NCBI GenBank assembly: GCA_035253825.1
Contig: DATFBM010000044.1
Span: forward strand, 1-64,000
DNA: 64,000 nucleotides
Direction: 5' to 3'
Source of the DNA: JACCTH01 sp035253825
GTDB lineage: Bacteria; Actinomycetota; Acidimicrobiia; Spongiisociales; ZC4RG35
Made by a program: the position numbers and the translations under genes. A model generated the notes under the pieces. It saw only the letters and a program-made list of their open reading frames with translations, was not told where the DNA came from and made no database searches. Positions 25,514 to 37,809 of this stretch are shown piece by piece. Each line of letters opens with the position of its first letter. Within the stretch, counting starts at the first letter, position 1.

Positions 25514-26512
25514 CTATGGGAGGTTCCAATTCTTCTCGATCTCGGCCAAGGCGACCCGCGCCAGTCGGATTCCGCCCGCGGTCGTGAGATGGATGCCGTC
25601 GTTCAAACGCATATCGACCAGGTCGCCTTCGTCGTTGATCAGGTACTCGGAGAATCCGCCGTCCGGTCCGGTGAAGACATCCCAACTGTTGATGTAGGTC
25701 ACCCCGAGGTGAGCGGCGGCTTCGGACTCATATATCTGATTCATCGTGGCCACCTTCTCACGAAACGAGTCCGAGCGCACGATCGGCATTCCCACCCAGT
25801 ACACGTCTCGATTGTCGGCCACAAGCTCGGCCATCAACTCTCCCACCCGTAGGCGATATTCAGCCATCCATTCAGCCGTCCCGTATTCGTGCCAGCTGCC
25901 ATCGATTTGGATCGCCTGGGCGTCGTTCCCCCCAAAAAAGAGGACGAGCGCATCGGGATCCTGCTCGGCCCCGACCTCTCGCAGCCGGGCTGGCCAATCG
26001 AGAAAGTCGGTGCGGGTGAGCCCAGAATCGAACTCATAGACGACTTCGGTGACATCGATATAGCCGGTGTTCTCGGCTTGGTTCGCCAGCATCGGTCCGA
26101 ACTGGCCCACCATGGAATCTCCCCCGATGAAGAGACGCAGTGGGTCGGTTGTGGAAATGACTCTCCTTCCCGCATTGGTCGTGGTCGTCGGTTCGGGTGC
26201 GGTGGTCGTCACGGGCAGAGCAGCCGAAATCGTCGTGGTCGTCGACACCACCGCCTGCTCCCGACCCAGAGCGGCATCGATGGCGTTGTGGGGAGCATCA
26301 AGCCAAAAGAGCCGGGAGATGAAATCGAATGGCTTGGCCGCCGCCACGGCCAGGTCCCGCTTCCAGCCCGCTTCCTGGCGGCGGGCGGTTGCCATGATGT
26401 CGGGCGCATTGAGCAATAGGCCCATGAGCAACGCCGCCACCGTGACAAAGATGGCGCTTCCTGCCGGCATCACCGGGCCCTTGCCGATCCAGGAGTCAGG
26501 CTCGAGATCCAT
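25514..26512 (-). CDS. Membrane-anchored SGNH/GDSL hydrolase (DUF459-like)
   Basis: A 332-residue protein with an N-terminal membrane anchor (about 17-36), a Thr-rich linker (90-113) and an extracytoplasmic SGNH domain. Block I reads FIGGDSMVGQ (nucleophile Ser133), block III GGND (194-197) and block V DGIHLT with Asp305 and His308. Its start shares one base with the MBOAT stop (TGATG), a strong sign of cotranslation. MBOAT plus SGNH pairs are known to O-acetylate exopolysaccharide (as with AlgI and AlgX/AlgJ), so I infer acetyl transfer to or removal from an external glycan. Confidence 0.88.
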   Translation of the reverse strand: MDLEPDSWIGKGPVMPAGSAIFVTVAALLMGLLLNAPDIMATARRQEAGWKRDLAVAAAKPFDFISRLFWLDAPHNAIDAALGREQAVVSTTTTISAALPVTTTAPEPTTTTNAGRRVISTTDPLRLFIGGDSMVGQFGPMLANQAENTGYIDVTEVVYEFDSGLTRTDFLDWPARLREVGAEQDPDALVLFFGGNDAQAIQIDGSWHEYGTAEWMAEYRLRVGELMAELVADNRDVYWVGMPIVRSDSFREKVATMNQIYESEAAAHLGVTYINSWDVFTGPDGGFSEYLINDEGDLVDMRLNDGIHLTTAGGIRLARVALAEIEKNWNLP

Positions 26513-27930
26513 CAGAATTGGAAGTAGATGAAGGGCGCCACTCCCTCAGGGCCAAGAGCGTCGAGAACGAGGAGAAAAGCCCCCAGGGCGGCGGCCATCG
26601 GGACCGGCTGCAAGCTCACGAACGAGCGCCGCAGGCGCAGGCGGAGATCCGAGGGCAGGTATTGGGCGCCCAACCCGCCCACGATCAGGATCGCGACCGC
26701 GGGAGTGATGGCCGCCACGGTCCCGAAAGAGCCAAGGCGCTCGAGGACACCGACCGCGGCGGAAAGCGAGTCCGATCGAAACAACACCCAGCCGAGACAG
26801 ACGACGTGGAAAATGATCACCCGCCGGAGGACCCGTCGTGCGAGGCTGTCGACTCGCTCGACACCACGCGCCTCCCGGCGAGAGGCGAGCCACCGCTCGA
26901 GGGCGAGGACAGCGCCGTGGAGACCCCCCCACAGGACGAATGTCCAGGCGGCGCCGTGCCAGAGACCGCCCAGCAGCATGGTGATCATCAAGTTGCGATA
27001 GGTAGCTGCAGTCCCTTTGTGACTGCCTCCCAAGGGGATGTAGAGGTAGTCGCGGAGAAAGCGCGACAGCGTCATGTGCCAGCGCCGCCAGAAGTCCGCC
27101 AGACTGTCGGCGATATAGGGCCGGTTGAAGTTTTGGGGGAAGCGAAATCCGAGCAGCAGCGCCAGGCCGATAGCGATATCCGTGTAGCCGGAGAAATCGG
27201 CGTAGATCTGGACCGCATAGCCGTAGATGCCCGCCAGCGTTTCTAGTGACGAGAAGCTTGCAGGCGAGGCAAACACGGGGTCGACCAGCGTGGTGGCAAG
27301 GGTGTTGGCCACCACCACTTTTTTGAACAAGCCACCGGCGATGAGCAGGAACGCTGCCCCGGCGGCGACCCGTCGGGGATCGTGTCGCTCCCGGAGTTGG
27401 GGCAAGAACTCGGCGCTGCGGACGATGGGCCCGGCCACGAGATGAGGAAAGAACGAGACGAAGGCGGCGAAATCGAGGAGCGGCACCGGTTCCAGCTTTC
27501 CTCGGTAGATGTCAATCGTGTAGCTGAGCGATTGGAAGGTGAAGAAGGAAATCCCCACCGGAAGGATGATGTTGAGGATCGGTAGCGGGAGGTCGATCCC
27601 CAGAGGAGCGGTGAGATTGATCAGCGAACTAACGAAGAAGTCGTAGTACTTGAAGTACCCGAGCACTCCCAAGCTGACGATCAATCCGAGAATCAAGAGC
27701 CGCTTTCGAACCCCCGGGTCAGTGCGTCGATAGATCAGCCCGCCGATGGTGTGGTCCGCAACGGTGGTGAACCCCAGAAGAAAACAGAACCGCCAATCCC
27801 AGGAGCCATAGAAGAAGTAGCTGGCGGTGAGAATGAAAACCTTCCACCGGCGCGGATGCGGTAAGAGCAACCAGCTCACGGTCAAAACGACCGCGAAGAA
27901 CAGGGCAAATTCGATCGTGGGGAAAATCAC
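26512..27930 (-). CDS. MBOAT family O-acyltransferase (AlgI/DltB-like)
   Basis: A 472-residue polytopic membrane protein starting at GTG (27930). It has about ten hydrophobic segments and the AlgI-like signatures YFFYGSWDWRF, FKYYDFF, PVGISFFTFQSLSYTIDIYRG and YADFSGYTDIAIGLA. The putative catalytic His325 is in LWHGAAWTF. Such proteins move acetyl groups across the membrane to polymer-modifying partners, here most likely the SGNH hydrolase encoded next. The start codon is only 11 nt from the divergent DUF4015 gene, so their promoters must overlap coding sequence. Confidence 0.93.
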   Translation of the reverse strand: MIFPTIEFALFFAVVLTVSWLLLPHPRRWKVFILTASYFFYGSWDWRFCFLLGFTTVADHTIGGLIYRRTDPGVRKRLLILGLIVSLGVLGYFKYYDFFVSSLINLTAPLGIDLPLPILNIILPVGISFFTFQSLSYTIDIYRGKLEPVPLLDFAAFVSFFPHLVAGPIVRSAEFLPQLRERHDPRRVAAGAAFLLIAGGLFKKVVVANTLATTLVDPVFASPASFSSLETLAGIYGYAVQIYADFSGYTDIAIGLALLLGFRFPQNFNRPYIADSLADFWRRWHMTLSRFLRDYLYIPLGGSHKGTAATYRNLMITMLLGGLWHGAAWTFVLWGGLHGAVLALERWLASRREARGVERVDSLARRVLRRVIIFHVVCLGWVLFRSDSLSAAVGVLERLGSFGTVAAITPAVAILIVGGLGAQYLPSDLRLRLRRSFVSLQPVPMAAALGAFLLVLDALGPEGVAPFIYFQF

Positions 27931-27941
27931 GGGATCGGACC

Positions 27942-29618
27942 ATGGTACGGCCGACTACTACCGTTGCCACAGTCGTCATGCCCTCCCCTACCCAGGTTTC
28001 TCGTGCGCGCCCTCAGCTTCGTTCTCGCCGCCCGCGCAAGCGTCGTGTAACTCGCCGCGGGTGGATCGTTTTCGTATTGCTGGGCCTGGCGGCGGCCGCC
28101 GCCTTCATCATCCCCCTGATGGAGCGCCCCGTGGTCGGCCTGACAGGAGTGGAGGACGATCAGGTAATCACCGCGGCAGAGTTCCCGCTTTCGCTTTCTC
28201 TGACGGTTGATCGTGAGGTTGAGAGCATCGTCGCTTACCTCGACGACGAAGGGATACCTATCGAGCGATCTTCGGGTGGAGCCTCGATCGCCATCGACGG
28301 GCTCGAGGATGGGCCGCATGTGATTTCGATCGTGGTTGATCGGGGCTCACTGGTACCACCCGTCTCAACCGAGAGACGATTCCGCGTCGATTCCGAAGCC
28401 CCCGTGATCACGGTTGTAAGCCCAACGGCCCCGGTGGCCCCGCTCGGCCCCGTGGAGTTGAGGGTGACGACAGACGATCCAGATTCGATGGTGACGATTG
28501 CCGGCAGCGAAGTCATAGCTTCTACTGATGGCTCTTTCGCCATCGAGTTTCCCAACCCACCCGAGTCACCGATCGCGGTGCAGGCCCGAGACATGGTCGG
28601 AAACTCGGCCACAACCGAAGTCGCATTCCAGCTCGACCTCCCCGGCAACCCCGGCAGCGACAGCATTCGAGGGGTGCATGCTTCCGGCTATACCTGGTCG
28701 AGTCCCGCCCTCAAAGATCCGATCATGGCGATGATCGCTTCCGGTCAGATCAACACCGTCGAGATCGATCTCAAAGACGAGGCCGGGAAGATCTGGTGGG
28801 CAACTTCGGTCCCTCTCGCCTCGGAAATCGGGGCGATCGAAGAACTGTGGAACCTGGGCGAGGTCGTACGCGAGCTGCACGCGCTCGGGGTCCGGGTCAT
28901 CGGTCGCCTGGTGGTCTTCCGCGACCCCATCCTGGCTGATTGGGCAGTGGCTCAGGGAAACACCGACTGGATTGTCCAAAACCCCGATGGCACTCCCTAC
29001 GGTCAGTACGGGGGTTACACAAACCCTTTTAGCCCCGAGGTTTGGGAATACAACATCGCCATCGGCGAAGAAGCAGCGCGGCTCGGGGTCGACGACATTC
29101 TCTATGACTACGTGCGCCGACCCGATGCCTTCATGGATCGGCTGCGTTTCCCACTGCAAGGAGACCAAACCCCCGAAGACGCCATCGTCGGATTTCTGGA
29201 AGCGAGTCAGCCCCGGATTCACAGCGCCGGTGCCCGACTGGGAGCTTCGGTTTTCGGGATCGCCGCCACACATCCCGATCAGATCGCCCAGCCAATTCCC
29301 CGCATCGCCGAGACCGTTGACTATGTCGCTCCCATGGTGTACCCCTCGCACTGGGGTCCCAACGAATACGGCGTCGTCCACCCCAATGCCAGCCCCTATG
29401 ACATCGTCTTCAGATCCCTTTCGGAGTTCCAGCGTCAGGTGGAGGGGACGGAGGCGACAGTCCTCGGCTGGTTACAGGACTTCTCCCTGGGAATCGAATA
29501 CGGCCCCGCCGAGGTCAGGGCCCAGATCGAAGCCGCGGCCGATGCTGGGGTCCTCGACTTTCTCCTCTGGGACGCGGCGGCGACCTATACCTCCGATGCC
29601 CTCGATGTGATTCCCTGA
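27942..29618 (+). CDS. Membrane-anchored putative glycoside hydrolase (DUF4015, GH-like barrel)
   Basis: Up to 558 residues; ATG at 27942, or at 27978 (residue 13). A basic cytoplasmic stretch (RSRRPRKRRVTRRG) precedes one membrane segment (about 40-60). Two beta-sandwich, Ig-like regions follow, including VDSEAPVITVVSPTAPVAPL and AVQARDMVGNSATTEVAF. From about residue 240 the DUF4015 barrel begins (RGVHASGYTWSSPALKD), with INTVEIDLKDEAGKIWW, RVIGRLVVFRDPILADWA, DDILYDYVRRPD and VAPMVYPSHWG. Acidic residues in these segments would be catalytic candidates. It is divergent from MBOAT-SGNH, and together they suggest synthesis or trimming of an acylated surface polysaccharide. The substrate is unknown. 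Confidence 0.88.
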   Translation: MVRPTTTVATVVMPSPTQVSRARPQLRSRRPRKRRVTRRGWIVFVLLGLAAAAAFIIPLMERPVVGLTGVEDDQVITAAEFPLSLSLTVDREVESIVAYLDDEGIPIERSSGGASIAIDGLEDGPHVISIVVDRGSLVPPVSTERRFRVDSEAPVITVVSPTAPVAPLGPVELRVTTDDPDSMVTIAGSEVIASTDGSFAIEFPNPPESPIAVQARDMVGNSATTEVAFQLDLPGNPGSDSIRGVHASGYTWSSPALKDPIMAMIASGQINTVEIDLKDEAGKIWWATSVPLASEIGAIEELWNLGEVVRELHALGVRVIGRLVVFRDPILADWAVAQGNTDWIVQNPDGTPYGQYGGYTNPFSPEVWEYNIAIGEEAARLGVDDILYDYVRRPDAFMDRLRFPLQGDQTPEDAIVGFLEASQPRIHSAGARLGASVFGIAATHPDQIAQPIPRIAETVDYVAPMVYPSHWGPNEYGVVHPNASPYDIVFRSLSEFQRQVEGTEATVLGWLQDFSLGIEYGPAEVRAQIEAAADAGVLDFLLWDAAATYTSDALDVIP

Positions 29619-29635
29619 CCTCAATTTCGGGTGGG

Positions 29636-30331
29636 CTAGGGCTTCGTGGCAAGAATCCGGGAGAATTCCACTGCTGCTTCCTTCGGATCCGAGGCGCGGG
29701 TGATGGGTCGACCCACCACGATGATGTCGGCGCCTTTCGCCGCCGCCTCGTGGGCACTCCCGCTCTGGCGCTGATCGTCGGAGCTTCCATTATTGCGAAT
29801 CCCGGGGCTGACCTTGGTCAGATGCGGTGCCACCTGAGCGACGACACCCAGTTGCTTGACTCCGCAAACCACTCCTTCGCAACCTGCCTCTTGCCCTAGG
29901 CGAGTCATCCGAGCCACCTGCTCGCCCAGTGAGCCTCGAAATCCAGTCTGGGCGAAAGTTGCCTCGTCCATGCTCGTCAAAACCGTGATGGCGAGCACTC
30001 CCGCCAAATTGCCGGCTGCCCCGTCCTCGAGGCCAGCGGCTGCCGCCTCCAGCATCGATCTTCCCCCGGCGGCGTGGGCGGTGATATAGCGAGCCCCGAG
30101 TCGACCCAGCTGGCGAGCGGCGCCGCGAACCGTGTTGGGAATGTCAAAGAGCTTGGCGTCGGCGAAGACGGGTCGGCCGAGCTGGCGGATGGCAGCGATC
30201 GTCGCCGGGCCCGGGCCGAGCAGCAGCTCGAGGCCCACCTTGAAGCCGTCGACATGCGGTGCCAAGTCATTTGCCGACCGTACGGCCTTCTCGGCCGAAT
30301 CGAAGTCAAGAGCAACAAAGAGCTGAGTCAT
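29636..30331 (-). CDS. pyrF: Orotidine 5'-phosphate decarboxylase
   Basis: A 231-residue OMP decarboxylase giving UMP. It has FVALDFDSAEKA, VGLELLLGPG, the catalytic Lys/Asp block FADAKLFDIPNTVRGAA and the phosphate-binding end VVGRPITRASDP. It is the short bacterial type, not the longer group common in some actinomycetes. It overlaps pyrD by four bases and is the last gene of the pyr operon. The convergent DUF4015 gene ends 17 nt away without an obvious terminator. Confidence 0.96.
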   Translation of the reverse strand: MTQLFVALDFDSAEKAVRSANDLAPHVDGFKVGLELLLGPGPATIAAIRQLGRPVFADAKLFDIPNTVRGAARQLGRLGARYITAHAAGGRSMLEAAAAGLEDGAAGNLAGVLAITVLTSMDEATFAQTGFRGSLGEQVARMTRLGQEAGCEGVVCGVKQLGVVAQVAPHLTKVSPGIRNNGSSDDQRQSGSAHEAAAKGADIIVVGRPITRASDPKEAAVEFSRILATKP

Positions 30332-31233
30332 CCCATCGTGTCGATCAACGAGGCCACGGAAGGAACTCGGTGCTTGGTCATCCAGGAGATCAATTCATCG
30401 AGCAAGCGGCGTCCGGCTCGAGGTTCGGCCATGTGGATTGTCCCCGCCGCCACCGCTTGCGCCCCGGCGATCAGGTATTCGGCGATGTCGGTGCCGCTGG
30501 TGACGCCACCACAACCGACAATCGGCATCTGCGGCAAGGCCCTTCGCACCTCGATGACGAAGCGGAGGGCGATCGGCTTCAAGGGCGGGCCTGAGTAACC
30601 ACCCACGACTCCGCTGAGCTTGGGCTTTCGGGAGTCGAGGTCGATTCCCGCCCCCCAGATGGTATTGGTCAAGGTAAGGAATTTCGCTCCTGCCTCCGCG
30701 CACGCTGCTGCTACCGGAACCGGGTCGATCAAATTCGGTGAGAGTTTCGCCCCCACTGGAAGCGACACCGCCCCGACGACCGATTCGACTACGTTGGCCG
30801 ATGCTTCGGGATCAATGGAGAACATGTGCCCGTCGAGGTTGGGACAAGAAAGGTTGACCTCGATCGCGGTCAACCCGCTGGCCTCGAGACCCTTGGCGAC
30901 CAGGGCGAACTCCTCCGCCGTGTGCCCCACAGCCGAGCCCCAGACCGGGACATCCAGCTCCACCAGCCGGGGCCCGATTTCGGTTCTCCACGCCTCGATC
31001 CCAGGGTTCTGAATCCCGATTCCATTGAGCATCCCGACCCCGGCCGGGGCCAGGCGGGGAGCAGGTCGGCCGCTCCAGGGTTCGCCGCTGACCGATTTCG
31101 CTACCGCCGCTCCGTAAGCCGTCAGGTCCGCCAAGCCCGAAAGCTCGATCACTGAACCCACTGTCCCCGATGCCGCGATCAATGGCGAGCGCAGCCGAAG
31201 CGGCCCCAGCCTGGTCGTCAGATCAGGTATCAC
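30328..31233 (-). CDS. pyrD: Dihydroorotate dehydrogenase, class 1B-type
   Basis: A 301-residue FMN enzyme oxidising dihydroorotate to orotate. TVGSVIELSGL, GMLNGIGIQNPG, and the active-site block EVNLSCPNLDG with a Cys base (not Ser) place it in the soluble class 1 group. The sequence is most like the PyrDB subunit, which normally pairs with the FAD/2Fe-2S subunit PyrK for NAD+. No pyrK is present in the operon or window. It lies between carB and pyrF; the carB gap holds a heptamer repeat. Confidence 0.94.
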   Translation of the reverse strand: MIPDLTTRLGPLRLRSPLIAASGTVGSVIELSGLADLTAYGAAVAKSVSGEPWSGRPAPRLAPAGVGMLNGIGIQNPGIEAWRTEIGPRLVELDVPVWGSAVGHTAEEFALVAKGLEASGLTAIEVNLSCPNLDGHMFSIDPEASANVVESVVGAVSLPVGAKLSPNLIDPVPVAAACAEAGAKFLTLTNTIWGAGIDLDSRKPKLSGVVGGYSGPPLKPIALRFVIEVRRALPQMPIVGCGGVTSGTDIAEYLIAGAQAVAAGTIHMAEPRAGRRLLDELISWMTKHRVPSVASLIDTMG

Positions 31234-31248
31234 CCGTCATTCCCGAAG

Positions 31249-31282
31249 CTGATATCTGATATCTGACGTCTGAAATCTGATC

Positions 31283-31283
<1 letters not shown>
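31249..31283. repeat. Heptanucleotide tandem repeat (5 units)
   Basis: Plus strand reads CTGATAT, CTGATAT, CTGACGT, CTGAAAT, CTGATCT in uninterrupted 7-nt register. It fills most of the 49-nt gap between carB and pyrD, and the last unit runs into the carB stop codon. Such short heptameric repeats occur in intergenic sites of several bacterial groups; function here is unknown. Confidence 0.85.
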
Positions 31284-34505
<3,222 letters not shown>

Positions 34506-34513
<8 letters not shown>

Positions 34514-35642
34514 GATCCATCAACTCCACGAAGTCGTCGAAGAGCGCCACGGCATCCCGGGGCCCCGGGGCGGCCTCGGGGTGAAACTGCACCGAGAAGG
34601 CGGGCACGTCAAGGCTTCTCATGCCTTCGAGGGTGCCGTCGTTGAGGTTCTGATGGGTCGGGATGGCGGTTCCGAAGTCAGTTTCAACCCTCGCTGGTAG
34701 CTCACCGGGAATGCTGGACCCCTTGGCAACGGTGTGAAGGTCGACCGCGAAGCCGTGGTTCTGACTGGTGATGACCACGCGGCCGTCCACCAGTCGCCGC
34801 ACCGGATGATTGCCGCCGTGGTGGCCAAACGGCAACTTGAACGTTCGCGCTCCCAGCGCCAGACCGAAAACCTGGTGACCGAGACATATTCCGAAGATCG
34901 GGACTTTCCCAATCAGAGCCCGCAGAGTCGCCACCGTCTCGGTGAGCGGCTCGGGATCACCGGGGCCGTTGGAGAGAAAGACTCCATCGGGCCGTCGGTC
35001 AATGATCTCACCAGCCGTGGCCGTGGCGGGCACCACTTCAACGTCGAATCCCCGTCCCGCCAGCTGCCGGAGTATGTCGCGCTTGATTCCCAGATCAATC
35101 GCCACCACATTCCCTCGGCGATCGCCCATCGCCGGTATCTGGTAGGGGTGGGGGGTCGAAACCGAGACGGCGAGCGCCTGTCCCTCCATTTTCGGAGCGG
35201 ATGCGGCGCGCGCCACCAAATCAGATTCGGTGGTTCCGCTACCTAAGGCCACCGGCATCGCCCCCCGTTGCCGGATGTGCCTGGTGAGCCGGCGGGTGTC
35301 GACCTCCGAGAGCGCCACCAGTCCCCGTTCGGCGAAAGTTTCGCCTAGTGAGCCTTCTGCTCTCCAGCTCGAGGGTCGGGCGGCCAGGCTTCGCATCACC
35401 ATGCCGGCTGCCGCTGGGGCCGATGCTTGGTCATCAGTGGCGGCGACCCCGTAGTTGCCGATATGGACCGAGGTCATCACCACCACCTGACCCGCATACG
35501 ACGGATCGGTGAGAACCTCTTGGTAGCCGGTCATGGCCGTGTTGAACACGACCTCACCGGTGCTCACCCCCTCGGCTCCGACGCTCACACCACGAAACAC
35601 GGCGCCATCGGCCGTGGCCAGCAAGCCGGGCCGGGAGGGCAT
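34506..35642 (-). CDS. carA: Carbamoyl-phosphate synthase small subunit
   Basis: A 378-residue glutamine amidotransferase subunit that delivers ammonia to CarB. The N-terminal CPSase domain has GEVVFNTAMTGYQEVLTDPS. The class I amidotransferase domain has FLSNGPGDPEPL, the nucleophile elbow FGICLGHQVFGLALG, and VQFHPEAAPGP with the catalytic His-Glu. It shares one base with the pyrC stop region and overlaps carB. Confidence 0.98.
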
Positions 35643-36904
35643 CAGGACACCAGAGCGTGAACGAGACGCCCCTCAAAAACGGTGGCCCGAACCCGTCCGG
35701 TCAACGTGAGCGAACGGAACGGAGAGTTCTCTGCCTTGGAGCGAAAGCCGTCGACAGTCCACTCCTCGGCGGGCGCGATCACCGTCAGGTTGGCAGGCTC
35801 GCCTGGGGCCAGTAGCCGTCCCTGGCGGGCGATTTGGCCGATCCGGGCCGGAGCAACCGACAGACGGTCAAAAAACCCCGCCTGATCGAGGTGGCAGTAG
35901 GTCAGCACTGCAGCGGCGGAGGTCTCGAGGCCGATTACTCCGCGGGGAGCTTCCTCGAAGGGGACTTCGGTTTCGAACGCTGAATGGGGAGCGTGATCGG
36001 TGGCAACGGCATCGATCAATCCCGAGCTCAAAGCTGCTCGCAACTCGCCTCGGTCTGTGGAGCTGCGCAGTGGCGGATACATCTTGAAAGCCGGGTCGAG
36101 AGAGCCAACGGCGGAGTCGTCGAAGGCGAGATGGTGCGGGGTGACTTCGGCGGTCACCGGCAGGCCAGCCGCCTTGGCTGTGCCCACCAACCCGATACTG
36201 AGGGCACTCGACACATGCTGTACGTGATAGCGGCAGCCGGTCAGCCTGGTCAGGGCCAGGTCGCGGGCCACTACCACCTCTTCCGCTTCCGCCGGAATGC
36301 CTTTCATCCCCAGTCGCGAGGAGAGTGAACCCTCGTGCATATGGCCCCCAGCGCCGAGAGCCCGATCTTCGGCGTGCTGCGCCACCACTGCCCCGCGATC
36401 AGCCAGGTATTCCATCGCCACCCGTAAGAGGCCGGCATCGTGCACGGAGTCACCGTCGTCGGTAAATACCCGCACCCCGGCCTCCCACAATTCGTCGAGA
36501 TGCGAAAGCAGCGCCCCCTCGCGACCCATGGTGATGGAGCCGGCCGGAACCACCTCGCACAACCCCACCTGGTGCGACCGCTCGAGGATCAAGCGTGCGA
36601 TGTGGCCGGAATCGACGGCCGGCTGGGTGTTGGGCATGGCCACGACGGCGGTGTATCCCCCGGCCGCTGCGGCTTCCGACCCGGTCCGGATGTCTTCTTT
36701 CCATTCCTGGCCCGGTTCCCGAAGATGGGCGTGGAGGTCGACCAGGCCCGGTCCCACCCAGGCGCCCTCGGCATCAATTTCCTCGGCGCCGTCGCAGGAG
36801 CCGCCAACCGCCACGATTGCATTCCCGTCGATGGCCACGTCGGCTGCCTGCCCTCCGTCGGGGGTGAGCACCATTCCGTTGCGGATGACGAGCTGGTACT
36901 TCAT
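35642..36904 (-). CDS. pyrC: Dihydroorotase
   Basis: A 420-residue class I dihydroorotase closing carbamoyl-aspartate to dihydroorotate. The metal motif GLVDLHAHLREPGQE, the later histidines VVAQHAED and RYHVQHVSS, and the catalytic VATDHAPHS are all present. It is coupled to pyrB by an ATGA overlap at 36901-36904. In several bacteria class I DHOase associates with PyrB, and adjacency here fits that. Confidence 0.98.
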   Translation of the reverse strand: MKYQLVIRNGMVLTPDGGQAADVAIDGNAIVAVGGSCDGAEEIDAEGAWVGPGLVDLHAHLREPGQEWKEDIRTGSEAAAAGGYTAVVAMPNTQPAVDSGHIARLILERSHQVGLCEVVPAGSITMGREGALLSHLDELWEAGVRVFTDDGDSVHDAGLLRVAMEYLADRGAVVAQHAEDRALGAGGHMHEGSLSSRLGMKGIPAEAEEVVVARDLALTRLTGCRYHVQHVSSALSIGLVGTAKAAGLPVTAEVTPHHLAFDDSAVGSLDPAFKMYPPLRSSTDRGELRAALSSGLIDAVATDHAPHSAFETEVPFEEAPRGVIGLETSAAAVLTYCHLDQAGFFDRLSVAPARIGQIARQGRLLAPGEPANLTVIAPAEEWTVDGFRSKAENSPFRSLTLTGRVRATVFEGRLVHALVS

Positions 36905-37809
36905 GAGGTTCCCAGCAGGCGGAAAAGCACGGCCATCCTCACCGCTACACCGTTGCGGACCTGGGCGAGGATTAGCGCCCGGGGGTCGTCGGCAACGTTG
37001 GCGGCGATCTCTACTCCCCGGTTGATGGGGCCGGGATGCATCAACACCGCATCGGGCGCCATCCTGTCCAGTCGACCGCGATCGATTCCGTATCGGCTGA
37101 CGTATTCGGGCAACGATGGCAAGCCGGGCCCACTCCCCCGCTCCATCTGGATACGGAGGAGATAGACGACGTCGAGGTCGGCGATGACCTCATCGAGAGA
37201 ATGGGAGACGGAGACCGGAAAGCCCTCCAGATCACTGGGGAGGAGAGTCGGAGGGGCGATCAGCGTGACGTTGGCACCAAGCAAGGTGAAAGCATCGATG
37301 TCGGAGCGAGCGACCCGGGAGTTGCGGACGTCACCGACGATGGCGATCCGCAGGCCATCGAGCTTGCCGAACCGCTGACGGATGGTGAGTGAGTCGAGCA
37401 ATGCCTGGGTGGGATGCTGGTGGGCTCCATCCCCGGCATTGATCACCGGACAATCGAGCCAGGAGGCGACCCGGGCCGCGGCTCCCACCGCTTCGTGTCT
37501 CACCACGAGCAGATCGGCGCCGGTGGCCCTGATGGTCAAGGCGGTGTCTTTGAGGCTTTCTCCCTTGGTCACCGACGACGTACCGGGTGCGAACGTCATC
37601 ACATCAGCCGACAGAGCCTTGGCCGCGCGCTCGAAGGAGAGCCTGGTCCGCGTCGAGGCCTCGAAGAACACGGTGGCGACTGTTTTCCCGCGCAGGGTGG
37701 GGACCTTGGGAATAGGACGTTCGAGTACCTCGGCGAACTCACCTGCCAGATGGAGAAGGTCTTCCAGTTCGCCCCGATCGAGATCGGCGATGCTCAACAA
37801 ATGCTTCAT
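36901..37809 (-). CDS. pyrB: Aspartate carbamoyltransferase catalytic subunit
   Basis: A 302-residue ATCase forming carbamoyl-aspartate. The carbamoyl-phosphate motif VFFEASTRTRLSFE and the GDGAHQHPTQALLDS and MHPGPINRGVEI blocks are intact. No pyrI regulatory subunit is present. Regulation is expected through PyrR, encoded just upstream with an overlapping start. Confidence 0.98.
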   Translation of the reverse strand: MKHLLSIADLDRGELEDLLHLAGEFAEVLERPIPKVPTLRGKTVATVFFEASTRTRLSFERAAKALSADVMTFAPGTSSVTKGESLKDTALTIRATGADLLVVRHEAVGAAARVASWLDCPVINAGDGAHQHPTQALLDSLTIRQRFGKLDGLRIAIVGDVRNSRVARSDIDAFTLLGANVTLIAPPTLLPSDLEGFPVSVSHSLDEVIADLDVVYLLRIQMERGSGPGLPSLPEYVSRYGIDRGRLDRMAPDAVLMHPGPINRGVEIAANVADDPRALILAQVRNGVAVRMAVLFRLLGTS

